Assembly (NCBI RefSeq): GCF_002699985.1
Contig: NZ_LKBT01000067.1
Coordinates: forward strand, 62,001 to 126,000
From: Pseudomonas sp. ICMP 561
GTDB taxonomy: Bacteria > Pseudomonadota > Gammaproteobacteria > Pseudomonadales > Pseudomonadaceae
Direction of reading: 5' to 3'
DNA length: 64,000 nt
Shown here: piece after piece, positions 56,321-64,000 of the stretch
Numbering within the stretch: position 1 is the stretch's first letter
How the letters are laid out: each line of letters begins with the position of its first letter
Made by a program: the position numbers and the translations under genes
Notes under the pieces: generated by a model
What the model saw: only the letters and a program-made list of their open reading frames with translations
Told to the model about the DNA's origin: nothing
Databases searched by the model: none

Positions 56321-57776
56321 TCGTCACCCCCCATGCGGCCAATGCCCTGGCAGCCTCTTCCAGATCGGAGAATGGCTGGCGCTGATCGTTGATTTCCTGA
56401 TAGTCCTCATGACCTTTGCCTGCGAGCACAATCACATCGCTGGCTTTAGCACTGGCGATAATTTCGGCAATTGCCTGACCACGGCCTTCGACAAAACGAA
56501 CGTTGTGCGCAGCGCTGAAACCTTGACGAATGTCATCGAATATCTGCGCTGACGCTTCTGTACGGGGATTGTCATCAGTGACAAGGACGCCATCAGCCAG
56601 ACGCTCAACGACTTCCGCCATCAGCGGACGCTTGCCGCGGTCACGATCACCGCCGCAGCCGAACAGGCACAGCAAGCGGCCCTTGGCGTGCGGGCGCAAA
56701 GCGGTCAGTACTTTTTCCAGAGCATCCGGGGTGTGGGCATAGTCGACCACCACCAGCGGCTTTTCACCGCCACCCAAACGCTGCATGCGCCCTACCGGAC
56801 CTTCCAGCTTCGGCAGGACTTTAAGAATTTCGTCCAGGGCATAATCCAGGCCGAGCAATGCGCCCACTGCGCCGAGTACGTTGCTCAGGTTGAACCGGCC
56901 CAGCAGGGTGCTGCGCAGCAAGTGCTGACCCTGCGGCGTGACCAGTGTGGCGCGAACACCTTCGTCATCGAATTTCGCATCACGGCAATACAGATAAGCG
57001 CTGGAATCTTCCAGGCTATAAGTAATGAGACGGGACTCGCGCTTTTCAGCCGCCAGCGTACGACCGAACTCATCGTCGATATTGATCACGCGGCAACGCA
57101 GATCAGACCAGGCGAACAACTTGGCTTTGGCCGCGCCGTAAGCTTCCATCGTGCCGTGGTAGTCCAGATGGTCACGGGACAGGTTGGTCAACACGGCGAC
57201 ATCAAAAGCCAGAGCGGTTGCGCGCCCCTGGTCAAGACCATGAGACGAAACTTCGATTGCGATTGCGCGTGCACCGGCCTTCTTCAGGTCAGACAGCGTC
57301 GCCTGCACCGCGATAGGGTCGGGGGTGGTGTGTCGACCGCTTTGCAGTGAACCGTAAAAACCAGTCCCCAAAGTGCCGACGATGCCGCAATGCTGACCCA
57401 GCAAATCCAGCGCTTGCGCGACCAGTTGGGTGACACTGGTTTTGCCATTGGTGCCCGTCACGCCAACCATGTTGAGGCTGCGGCTCGGATCACCATAAAA
57501 ACGCCCGGCAATATCTGACAACTGGGCAGCAAGACCTCTGACCGGAATCATCGGCACGTCGGTGATCGGCAATACTTTCGCACCTTCGACTTCATAGGCC
57601 ACTGCTGCGGCCCCATGCGCCAGGGCGTCGACGATATGATCGCGGCCGTCAGAACGGCCACCGGGAACGGCGAGAAACAAATCGCCGCCGCGCACTTTAC
57701 GGCTGTCCAGCGTCAACTCGCGAATCATCAGATCGCTGGAAGCGTGGGCGAAAATCTTGTTCAGGCTGGACGACAT
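56313..57776 (-). CDS. murE: UDP-MurNAc-tripeptide synthetase MurE
   Basis: The 487-residue ligase has the ATP loop TGTNGKTS (107-114) and the DNPR motif (DDNPRTE) that selects meso-diaminopimelate, as expected for a Gram-negative wall. The ATG at 57776 overlaps the ftsI stop in a TGATG arrangement; the TTG codon before it is not needed. Confidence 0.97.
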   Translation of the reverse strand: MSSSLNKIFAHASSDLMIRELTLDSRKVRGGDLFLAVPGGRSDGRDHIVDALAHGAAAVAYEVEGAKVLPITDVPMIPVRGLAAQLSDIAGRFYGDPSRSLNMVGVTGTNGKTSVTQLVAQALDLLGQHCGIVGTLGTGFYGSLQSGRHTTPDPIAVQATLSDLKKAGARAIAIEVSSHGLDQGRATALAFDVAVLTNLSRDHLDYHGTMEAYGAAKAKLFAWSDLRCRVINIDDEFGRTLAAEKRESRLITYSLEDSSAYLYCRDAKFDDEGVRATLVTPQGQHLLRSTLLGRFNLSNVLGAVGALLGLDYALDEILKVLPKLEGPVGRMQRLGGGEKPLVVVDYAHTPDALEKVLTALRPHAKGRLLCLFGCGGDRDRGKRPLMAEVVERLADGVLVTDDNPRTEASAQIFDDIRQGFSAAHNVRFVEGRGQAIAEIIASAKASDVIVLAGKGHEDYQEINDQRQPFSDLEEAARALAAWGVTNA

Positions 57777-59512
57777 CAACCACGCCCTCCTTTAACGACT
57801 GGAGCTGCATTGACCTGCTCTGCGGGAATCGGAGCGAGGTTGTCAGGTGTCACGTTCATCAGACGCAAGGTGCCGGACATGACCTTGCTGAACACAGGCG
57901 CCGATACCAGACCGCCGTAGTAGCCGCCCTTGCTTGGCTCATCAATGACCACAACCACGGCGTAGCGCGGATTGCTCATCGGACCGAAGCCCGCGAACAG
58001 CGAGCGATAGGAGTTTTCTGCGTAGCCCTTGGTACCGACAGACGTTTTACGTGCCGTACCGCTCTTGCCTGCCACGTGATACGAAGGGACACGTGCGCGA
58101 TAAACACCACGAGAATCTTCAATCACAGCCTGCAGCATGGTTTGCAGGGTCTTGGCGGTCGGCTCCGGAATTGCCTGGGTTGCTACCGGCGGCTTGTCGC
58201 TTTTCAAAATGGTCAGCGGCACGATGCGGCCGTTGTTGGCGATGGCCGCATAGGCGTGCACCAGTTGCAGCGCCGTCACGGACAAGCCGTAGCCGTAAGA
58301 TAGCGTTGCAGTTTCAGCCTTGCGCCACTCACGATAATTCGGCAAGTTACCGACACGCTCACCCGGGAAGCCCAGGCCGGTGTACTGCCCCAGGCCCACG
58401 CGCTGCATGGCCTGGAAGATCGCTTCGCCACCGACGTCAAACGCGACCTTACTCATGCCCACGTTACTTGAGTTGATCAGGATACCGGTCAGGTCGAGAA
58501 CCGGACCTTCAGTCTTGGTCACGTCGCGGATCGTGTATTTGCCAATCTGCAAGGTGCCGGGATAAACCTCAACCTTGTCAGTAGGTTTCCAGCGACCACT
58601 GTCGAGCGCGGCGGTCATAGAGATCGGCTTCATGGTCGAACCAGGTTCGAACACGTCAATGATCGCCCGGTTACGCATGGCTGCCGGAACCATGGTGCGA
58701 CGGTTGTTCGGGTTGTAAGTCGGGAAGTTGACCATGGCCAGCACTTCGCCGGTCTTGACGTCCATGATGACCATGCTGCCAGCCTTGGCTTCGTTCTCGA
58801 CGATTGCATTACGCAGTTCGCGAGTGGCCAGATATTGCAGGCGTAGATCAATAGACAACGCCACGGTCTTTCCAGCCTTGGCGTTTTTGGTGACCTGAAC
58901 GTCTTTGATGAGTCGTCCGCGCCGATCCTTGATGACCTGTCTTTTCCCGGGCACACCCGCGAGCCAGTCGTCATAGGCCAGCTCGACACCTTCGCGACCG
59001 TGGTCGTCGAGGTCGGTAAAGCCAACCATGTGGGCGGTCACGTCGCCAGCAGGATAAAAGCGGCGGAACTCTTCAATGCCGTAAACGCCTGGCACTTTCA
59101 GATCAAGCACAGCCTGACCATGCTCAGGCGTCAGGCCGCGGACCAGATAGATGAATTCCTTACCAGCCTGCGAGTCCAGCCGCTCAGCCAGCGCCTTGGG
59201 GTCCTGCCCCAACGCGGTAGCCAGAACCGCCCACTTGCTTTTGTCCAGCTGCATTTCTTTCGGGTTGGCCCACAAGGTCGTCACCGGCGTACTGACAGCC
59301 AACGGCTCGCCATTGCGGTCAGTGATCAGACCACGGTGTGCCGGAATAGGAATATGCCGAAGACTGCGCGCATCACCCTGCTCCTTGAGGAACGTGTGAT
59401 CGACCACTTGCAGGTCGATGATCCGCCAGCAAATAGCTGCGACCAATGCCAGCAACAAGCCGACAACGACGCGAAAACGCCATGGGTAAAGTGCGCCGTC
59501 GAGCTTCATCAT
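57776..59512 (-). CDS. ftsI: Septal transpeptidase FtsI (PBP3)
   Basis: The 578-residue penicillin-binding protein has a short cytoplasmic tail, a membrane helix (VVVGLLLALVAAICW), a pedestal domain and a transpeptidase domain with STMK (Ser292), SSN (348-350) and KSG (483-485). It crosslinks septal peptidoglycan with FtsW and is the target of aztreonam-type beta-lactams. It overlaps ftsL by 4 bases. Confidence 0.97.
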   Translation of the reverse strand: MMKLDGALYPWRFRVVVGLLLALVAAICWRIIDLQVVDHTFLKEQGDARSLRHIPIPAHRGLITDRNGEPLAVSTPVTTLWANPKEMQLDKSKWAVLATALGQDPKALAERLDSQAGKEFIYLVRGLTPEHGQAVLDLKVPGVYGIEEFRRFYPAGDVTAHMVGFTDLDDHGREGVELAYDDWLAGVPGKRQVIKDRRGRLIKDVQVTKNAKAGKTVALSIDLRLQYLATRELRNAIVENEAKAGSMVIMDVKTGEVLAMVNFPTYNPNNRRTMVPAAMRNRAIIDVFEPGSTMKPISMTAALDSGRWKPTDKVEVYPGTLQIGKYTIRDVTKTEGPVLDLTGILINSSNVGMSKVAFDVGGEAIFQAMQRVGLGQYTGLGFPGERVGNLPNYREWRKAETATLSYGYGLSVTALQLVHAYAAIANNGRIVPLTILKSDKPPVATQAIPEPTAKTLQTMLQAVIEDSRGVYRARVPSYHVAGKSGTARKTSVGTKGYAENSYRSLFAGFGPMSNPRYAVVVVIDEPSKGGYYGGLVSAPVFSKVMSGTLRLMNVTPDNLAPIPAEQVNAAPVVKGGRG

Positions 59513-59802
59513 GGCGCCACCATCCGCACTTCCGCTGCGCTCGGGATGCGCATCTTCAGTTGTTCAGTGGCGAGGGTTTCGATACGGCTGTGGGCGGTCC
59601 AGGTGCTCTGTTCGAGAATCAGACGGCCCCATTCAGCCTGCGCCTTGTCACGAATGCTCAGCTCTGAGTACAGCGAATTGAGCAACTGACGATTCCAGTG
59701 GGCACTGTAGGAAACACCAATCGCCGAAACGAGGACGGCGAGAAACAGCAGCAGCATGAAGAAGCTGCCGCCTGGCAAAGGCTTGAGGAACTGACGGCTC
59801 AC
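59509..59802 (-). CDS. ftsL: Cell division protein FtsL
   Basis: The 97-residue bitopic protein has a membrane segment (FMLLLFLAVLVSAIGVSYSAHW) followed by a periplasmic leucine-zipper-like coiled coil. It forms a complex with FtsB and FtsQ. It overlaps both neighbours by 4 bases. Confidence 0.95.
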   Translation of the reverse strand: MSRQFLKPLPGGSFFMLLLFLAVLVSAIGVSYSAHWNRQLLNSLYSELSIRDKAQAEWGRLILEQSTWTAHSRIETLATEQLKMRIPSAAEVRMVAP

Positions 59803-60746
59803 CTGAGCTTCTCCGCGACACGCATGACAGCGCTGCGCGAGCGTGGATTGGCTTTGGTTTCTTCGTCCGAGGCGAATTGTGCTTTGCCGATGAGTTTGAT
59901 CTTCGGCTCAAAGGCCTTGTACTGGATCGGCAAGTTGCGCGGCATGTTGTCCGCTTCACCCTTGACGAGTTTGCGCATGAACAGTTTTACGATGCGGTCT
60001 TCAAGGGAGTGGAAGCTGATGACAACCAGGCGCCCGCCCACTTCCAGCGCTTCAAGCGCAGCGTCAAGGCCCGCTTCAAGATCGCCCAGTTCATTATTGA
60101 CGTGAATGCGCAGGCCCTGAAAAGCACGTGTCGCCGGATTCTTGCCTTTTTCCCAGGCCGGGTTGGCGACCTTGAGTACTTCAGCCAGGTCAGCCGTGCG
60201 CTCGAAAGGCTGCACTTCACGGCGTGCAACGACGGCACCGGCCATACGCTTGGCGAAACGCTCTTCGCCATATTCCTTGAATACACGGGCAATTTCTTCG
60301 ACGGGTGCAGTGGCGATGAACTCGGCAGCGCTGACGCCACGGGTCGGGTCCATGCGCATGTCCAGCGGGCCGTCGTTCATGAAGCTGAAGCCGCGCTCGG
60401 GATCATCAAGCTGTGGCGAGGAGACACCGAGATCCAGCAGAATTCCGCTGACCTTGCCCGCAACGCCGCGTGCTTGAGCCTCCGAGCCCAGTTCAGCGAA
60501 GCTGCGCTGCACAATGACAAAGCGGCCGTCTTCGGCCGCTAGCGCTTGCCCGGTGGCAATTGCTTGAGGATCTTTGTCGAATCCTAGCAATCGACCATCA
60601 GGGCCAAGCTTCTCCAATACGAGTCGGCTATGTCCGCCACGCCCGAAAGTGCCGTCCATATAGCAGCCATCAGCACGCACCGCGAGAGCCTCTACGGCTT
60701 CGTCGAGCAGTACGGTGATGTGGGTAAAGCCGCTATTCATAGTCAC
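59799..60746 (-). CDS. rsmH: 16S rRNA m4C1402 methyltransferase RsmH (MraW)
   Basis: The 315-residue methyltransferase shows HITVLLDEAVEAL, the SAM-binding YMDGTFGRGGHSR and the GILLDLGVSSPQLD motif, and ends with NPRSRSAVMRVAEK. It methylates the N4 of C1402 in 16S rRNA. The start is GTG 60746, overlapping the mraZ stop as GTGA; an ATG two codons later is also possible. Confidence 0.96.
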   Translation of the reverse strand: MTMNSGFTHITVLLDEAVEALAVRADGCYMDGTFGRGGHSRLVLEKLGPDGRLLGFDKDPQAIATGQALAAEDGRFVIVQRSFAELGSEAQARGVAGKVSGILLDLGVSSPQLDDPERGFSFMNDGPLDMRMDPTRGVSAAEFIATAPVEEIARVFKEYGEERFAKRMAGAVVARREVQPFERTADLAEVLKVANPAWEKGKNPATRAFQGLRIHVNNELGDLEAGLDAALEALEVGGRLVVISFHSLEDRIVKLFMRKLVKGEADNMPRNLPIQYKAFEPKIKLIGKAQFASDEETKANPRSRSAVMRVAEKLR

Positions 60747-61198
60747 AGGATCAGATCACGTAATTCATCAGGCATCGCGCCCGGTTGTTGAATGGCCGCC
60801 AGATCCGCATCAGCAAGAGCGTTCCAGGCGTCCTCGTCCCACAGTTGAAACTTATTGAGCTGGCCCACTAACATCACGCGCTTATCCAATTTGGCATATT
60901 CACGAAGACGCGGCGGAACCAGGAAACGCCCACTCCCATCCAGCTCCAGATCAACCGCATTACCAATCAGCAAACGCTGCAGGCGGCGGTTTTCTTCGCG
61001 GAAAGTAGCGAGCTCACGCAATTTCGCCTCGATCAGCTCCCATTCGGAGAGCGGATAAAGGCATAAGCAAGGGTCAACGGCATCAATGGTCACGATTAAT
61101 TGCCCGGCGCTACGCGAATCCAACTCGTCACGGTACCGGCTCGGCATAGCGAGACGGCCCTTTGCATCGAGATTGATTGCGTTGGCACCACGAAACAC
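60743..61198 (-). CDS. mraZ: Transcriptional regulator MraZ
   Basis: The 151-residue protein has two AbrB-like repeats, each with a DxxxR signature (DAKGR at 11-15 and DGSGR near 100). MraZ binds repeated boxes in its own promoter and represses the division cluster. Three such boxes lie 41-65 bases upstream of its start. It is the first gene of the cluster. Confidence 0.97.
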   Translation of the reverse strand: MFRGANAINLDAKGRLAMPSRYRDELDSRSAGQLIVTIDAVDPCLCLYPLSEWELIEAKLRELATFREENRRLQRLLIGNAVDLELDGSGRFLVPPRLREYAKLDKRVMLVGQLNKFQLWDEDAWNALADADLAAIQQPGAMPDELRDLIL

Positions 61199-61238
61199 AG
61201 GCGCTTTCTCCGAATTCTAGCTTTTTGCGTTAAAAAAA

Positions 61239-61263
61239 CCCACTTCGCGCCACTTTCTGCCAC
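61239..61263 (-). promoter_or_regulatory. MraZ operator: three boxes at 10-base spacing
   Basis: On the minus strand GTGGC, GTGGC and GTGGG stand at 61259-61263, 61249-61253 and 61239-61243, each preceded by AA or AAA, exactly 10 bases apart. This matches the repeated TGGG-N5 (or AAAGTG) boxes bound by MraZ in other bacteria. They lie just after the predicted transcription start. Confidence 0.75.
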
Positions 61264-61271
61264 TTGCGCAC

Positions 61272-61301
61272 ACTATAGGAACCCGCCCACCACACAGTCA
61301 A
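61272..61301 (-). promoter_or_regulatory. mraZ (division cluster) promoter
   Basis: On the minus strand TTGACT (61296-61301) is followed after 18 bases by TATAGT (61272-61277), both 5 of 6 to the sigma-70 consensus. The MraZ boxes begin about 9 bases downstream. Confidence 0.7.
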
Positions 61302-61508
61302 GGCACGGTCTTAAGGAAAACCCTTACATAACTGGGATTTAGGAGCGATATCGGACGGTTAGCGCGAATTTCAGGAGGGGTCTTACGGAAAATTCCGACA
61401 CAGCTCAAAACGCTGCAGCGCGAACTTAAAGTGATTTGTGAGGTTTAAGATTTTTTTGGTATTACGGAGGGTGTAATACAGCTGAAACGAGAGGGGAGAA
61501 AAAAGGTG
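61302..61508. other. Spacer between the mraZ promoter and rnpB
   Basis: AT-rich spacer without a convincing gene. GTATTAC (61459-61465) and GTAATAC (61473-61479) form a perfect 7-base inverted repeat of unknown role. A run read as CCTTTTTT on the minus strand near 61500-61507 could terminate rnpB. Confidence 0.45.
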
Positions 61509-61864
61509 GAGAGTCGATCTGTAAGCCGGGTTCTGTCGAGGACAGTCATTCCTCTACGACGGCCATCACTGGACGTCTTTAGCAACCTACCCGGTTCCAG
61601 CGCGGGCCACGCCTAGGAACCCTATTTGGTCTTGCTCCGAGTGGGGTTTACCTTGACCACGAACTGTTGCCAGACGCGCGGTGCGCTCTTACCGCACCTT
61701 TTCACCCTTACCGGCGCCGAAGCGCTTAGGCGGTTATTTTCTGTGGCACTTTCCGTAGGCTCACGCCTCCCAGGCGTTACCTGGCACTCCGCCCTATGGA
61801 GCCCGGACTTTCCTCCCCCCCTTAATTGCGAACAATAAGAGGCAGCGACTGTCCAATCGACTCT
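61509..61864 (-). ncRNA. rnpB: RNase P RNA (type A)
   Basis: Read on the minus strand the segment contains the conserved cores GAGGAAAGTCCGGGCTCC and ACAGAACCCGGCTTA near its 3' end, plus GCCAGGTAACGCCTGGGAGG. Its first and last bases (AGAGTCGAT / ATCGACTCT) pair as helix P1, which sets the ends. The length of about 356 bases is right for a bacterial type A RNase P RNA, the catalytic RNA that trims tRNA 5' ends. It sits between mraZ and rsmI as in P. aeruginosa. Confidence 0.96.
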
Positions 61865-61936
61865 CCGCCGACAAGGTTAGCGGCACAGCCCCCTCAGAAC
61901 AAGCTTTAAAACGTCGCGGACTCGGGTTGCAGGGAT

Positions 61937-62809
61937 TTATTCGCCCTTTTGCTTGTCCAGAGCCACCTGATAAAGCAGATTTTTACGCACGCCGGTAATT
62001 TCCGAGGCCAAGGCTGCGGCACGCTTGAGCGGCATCTCTGCAAGCAGCAGATCAAGAATCCGTCGTGCCTCGCTTCCGATGACGTCTTCATCTTCAGGCT
62101 CGGTCCAGCCCGCCACCAACACCACACACTCACCACGCTGCTGATTGCTGTCGCTTTCGACGAATTCACGCAACTCAGCGAGCGGCAAGCCTTTGAGGGT
62201 TTCGAAGGTTTTAGTCAACTCGCGGGCCAGCAACGCAGGTCGCTGCGCACCGAAGACCAGTTCCAGATCCTGCAGACATTCAAGAATACGATGCGGCGCT
62301 TCATAGAAGATCAGGGTGCGTGGCTCTTCTTTAAGCAGCTCCAGGCGAGCGCGACGGCCTACAGCCTTGGCAGGCAAGAAACCCTCGAAAATAAAACGAT
62401 CAGAAGGCAGACCAGCCGCCGAGAGCGCAGCAATCAACGCGCAGGCACCTGGCACCGGGACGACTGCAATACCCGCAGCGCGAGCCTGACGCACCAGGTG
62501 ATACCCAGGATCAGAGATCAGTGGCGTCCCCGCATCGGAGATCAGCGCAACATCATCGCCTGCCAGCAGGCGAGTAATAAACCGACTGCCCTCTTCGCGT
62601 TCGTTATGCTCGTGACACGCAGCCAATGGCGTTGATATGCCGAAATGCTGCATCAATCGTGACGAGTGTCGCGTATCTTCGGCGGCAATCAGCGCCACCT
62701 CGCGCAAGACCTTCAATGCACGCACGCTCATGTCATCCAGATTGCCGATTGGCGTGGCCACTACATAAAGCGAGCCCGCGGCGGAATTCAAAGCAACTGG
62801 AGCAGTCAA
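61937..62809 (-). CDS. rsmI: 16S rRNA 2'-O-methyltransferase RsmI
   Basis: The 290-residue protein has the SAM tetrapyrrole-methylase fold with GSLYVVATPIGNLDDMS, the DAGTPLISDPGYHLV loop and FIFEGFLP. It methylates the ribose of C1402 in 16S rRNA, the same nucleotide whose base RsmH modifies. Translation starts at TTG 62809 after GAGG; no ATG is available that keeps the family N-terminus. It is divergent from lpoA. Confidence 0.95.
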   Translation of the reverse strand: MTAPVALNSAAGSLYVVATPIGNLDDMSVRALKVLREVALIAAEDTRHSSRLMQHFGISTPLAACHEHNEREEGSRFITRLLAGDDVALISDAGTPLISDPGYHLVRQARAAGIAVVPVPGACALIAALSAAGLPSDRFIFEGFLPAKAVGRRARLELLKEEPRTLIFYEAPHRILECLQDLELVFGAQRPALLARELTKTFETLKGLPLAELREFVESDSNQQRGECVVLVAGWTEPEDEDVIGSEARRILDLLLAEMPLKRAAALASEITGVRKNLLYQVALDKQKGE

Positions 62810-62923
62810 AGCGCAGACCTCATGATTTGTTACCCTTCAGGGCGAAGGTCATCATTGTACAGACTACGACCGCGACCAATGACTCGCAGACTCAAGGAAG
62901 ACCTGAAAAAGGGAGGAAAAGTC

Positions 62924-63022
62924 ATGATTGGCGCCCGATATCTGCCAGCGCAACATTTCGTAAAGGCCGTTTTACCTCGTGTAATCAGGCACTGCGACTT
63001 ATATCACTGCTTTAAATGCTAA
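62924..63022 (+). CDS. Possible small ORF, 32 aa
   Basis: An ATG at 62924 lies 6 bases after the near-perfect ribosome site GGGAGGAAAA and opens a 32-codon frame ending CFKC. It lies in the rsmI/lpoA divergent region. No family is recognised. It could be a leader peptide, or a chance frame with an SD-like sequence. Confidence 0.3.
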   Translation: MIGARYLPAQHFVKAVLPRVIRHCDLYHCFKC

Positions 63023-63050
63023 CGACGTCGCACCCATGCCAGTGCTTGGG

Positions 63051-63056
63051 TACAAT
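63051..63056 (+). promoter_or_regulatory. Candidate -10 element for lpoA
   Basis: TACAAT at 63051-63056 lies 36 bases upstream of the lpoA start codon. No good -35 is visible at the usual distance (GTCGCA at 63028-63033). Confidence 0.35.
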
Positions 63057-63092
63057 TCCCCGCTAATTTGCTCGAGTATCAGGAACATACAC

Positions 63093-64000
63093 ATGATCGC
63101 TTGCCTGCGGCTGTTCTCTGCCCTCTGCCTTGCTGCCCTGTTGGCGGCTTGCGCCAGCTCGCCTTCGTCCAGCCTTGGCGAACTTCCACGCACCCCTGAC
63201 GCCAGCATCGAGCAGTTACTCGATCAGGCGGCCGCCGCGAAAACCCCGGAACAGGCCTCCCTGCTCCGACTCAGCGCTGCGGATCTGGCCAACCGGCAGA
63301 ACAATCCCGGACGCGCTGCGCAAATCCTCACGCAAGTGCAGATTGAGTTGCTCAAGCCTGGCCAGCAGGTGTTTGCCGCGACTCTGGATGCTGAACTGGC
63401 GATGGGTCGCAATCAGCCAAAAGCCGCACTGACTGCGCTGAGCCACCCGAGCCTGCAACGCCTGAGCGAGCTGTCCGTTGAACAGCAGATTCGGACCCAC
63501 ACCGTCCGCGCTCGCGCACTCGAAGCTGATGGCCAGATCCTGCCGGCGATCAGCGAGCGAGTCTTCGTGGGTCCATTGCTGCAAGGCAACGACCTGAGCG
63601 CCAACAACGACGCTATCTGGAAACTCGTTGGGGCACTGCCTCCGGAACAACTGCAAAGCAACGCGACCGACGATCTGGGCGGCTGGCTAAGCCTTGCGCG
63701 CAGCATCAAAGGCGCGGGCACGCTGGAACAGCAACAAGCCGCTATCGACACCTGGAAAGCACAGAATCCAAAGCACCCCGCTGCTATCCAGCTGCCTGCG
63801 ACACTTGCGCAATTGCGCGCCCTGACCAGCGAGCCGCTGACCAAAATCGCCCTGTTGCTGCCACAGGAAGGCCCACTTGCAGCCGTCGCCAAGGCACTGC
63901 GTGAAGGCTTCATGGCCGCACACTACCAGGCACAGCAAGCCGGTCAGAATCCTCCAGCCATTCAGGTATTCGACAGTTCGCGCCTGACCTCTATGGATGA
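63093..64000 (+). CDS. lpoA: Penicillin-binding protein activator LpoA (partial)
   Basis: The frame begins at ATG 63093 and runs off the right edge. The N-terminus is a lipoprotein signal with LLAAC at Cys20. The first 230 residues are a TPR-like helical domain (QASLLRLSAADLANRQNNPGRAAQIL...), and from about 245 the periplasmic-binding-like domain starts (KIALLLPQEGPLAAVAKALREGF). LpoA is an outer-membrane lipoprotein that activates PBP1A. It follows rsmI divergently, as in other gammaproteobacteria. At least 302 residues are present. Confidence 0.93.
   Translation, partial: MIACLRLFSALCLAALLAACASSPSSSLGELPRTPDASIEQLLDQAAAAKTPEQASLLRLSAADLANRQNNPGRAAQILTQVQIELLKPGQQVFAATLDAELAMGRNQPKAALTALSHPSLQRLSELSVEQQIRTHTVRARALEADGQILPAISERVFVGPLLQGNDLSANNDAIWKLVGALPPEQLQSNATDDLGGWLSLARSIKGAGTLEQQQAAIDTWKAQNPKHPAAIQLPATLAQLRALTSEPLTKIALLLPQEGPLAAVAKALREGFMAAHYQAQQAGQNPPAIQVFDSSRLTSMD

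Overview
The window is a chromosomal stretch of a Pseudomonas, most likely of the syringae/fluorescens lineage. The gene order from the DUF1111/imelysin cluster through colRS, groESL, fxsA, ampG, yajQ, panE, argJ and secA to the complete mraZ-ftsZ-lpxC division cluster and rnpB follows the order I recall for P. aeruginosa PAO1 (roughly PA4370 to PA4423). The repeats have the form (C/T)GTAGGA(C/G)CGGCTTTAGCCG, which is common in intergenic DNA of that lineage. No lineage call was verified by a database search.

Layout. Positions 1-430 are AT-rich (about 45% G+C against roughly 60% nearby) and hold the end of an unrecognised gene. Positions 441-4080 encode a di-haem DUF1111 protein, an imelysin-like lipoprotein and a DUF1513 Tat protein, a cluster associated with iron handling. 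Positions 4176-7967 hold the ColRS two-component system and its target operon (methyltransferase, LPS kinase WapQ, small protein), preceded by an apparent ColR box. Positions 8445-10436 are groESL. Positions 10695-26739 carry housekeeping genes: fxsA, a HugZ-like protein, a DUF481 outer-membrane protein, an alkyltransferase-like protein, ampG, mscS, yajQ, panE, an orphan histidine kinase, a cobalamin adenosyltransferase, a Nudix/thiamine-phosphate-synthase fusion, gst, argJ and secA. dciA (DUF721) is divergent from secA.

The accessory part is 27613-43250. It holds a type II secretion operon (gspC,D,E,F,G,H,I,J,L,M,N) headed by a SoxB-like metallophosphatase homologue whose metal ligands look lost, then a PhoX phosphatase with a Tat signal, a displaced gspK, and a complete tatABC set. 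In PAO1, and as I recall in P. syringae DC3000, dciA/secA and lpxC lie nearly next to each other, so this looks like an inserted export module. PhoX would cross the inner membrane by Tat and the outer membrane by the Gsp machine. A Pho-box-like half site between phoX and the gsp operon fits phosphate-starvation control.

From 43413 to 61198 the complete division and cell-wall cluster runs on the minus strand (mraZ, rsmH, ftsL, ftsI, murE, murF, mraY, murD, ftsW, murG, murC, ddlB, ftsQ, ftsA, ftsZ, lpxC). Most junctions overlap by 1 to 11 bases or lie within a few bases of each other. A promoter and three MraZ-type boxes at an exact 10-base period lie upstream of mraZ. RNase P RNA, rsmI and the start of lpoA end the window. 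Five REP-type inverted repeats sit at the 3' ends of genes.
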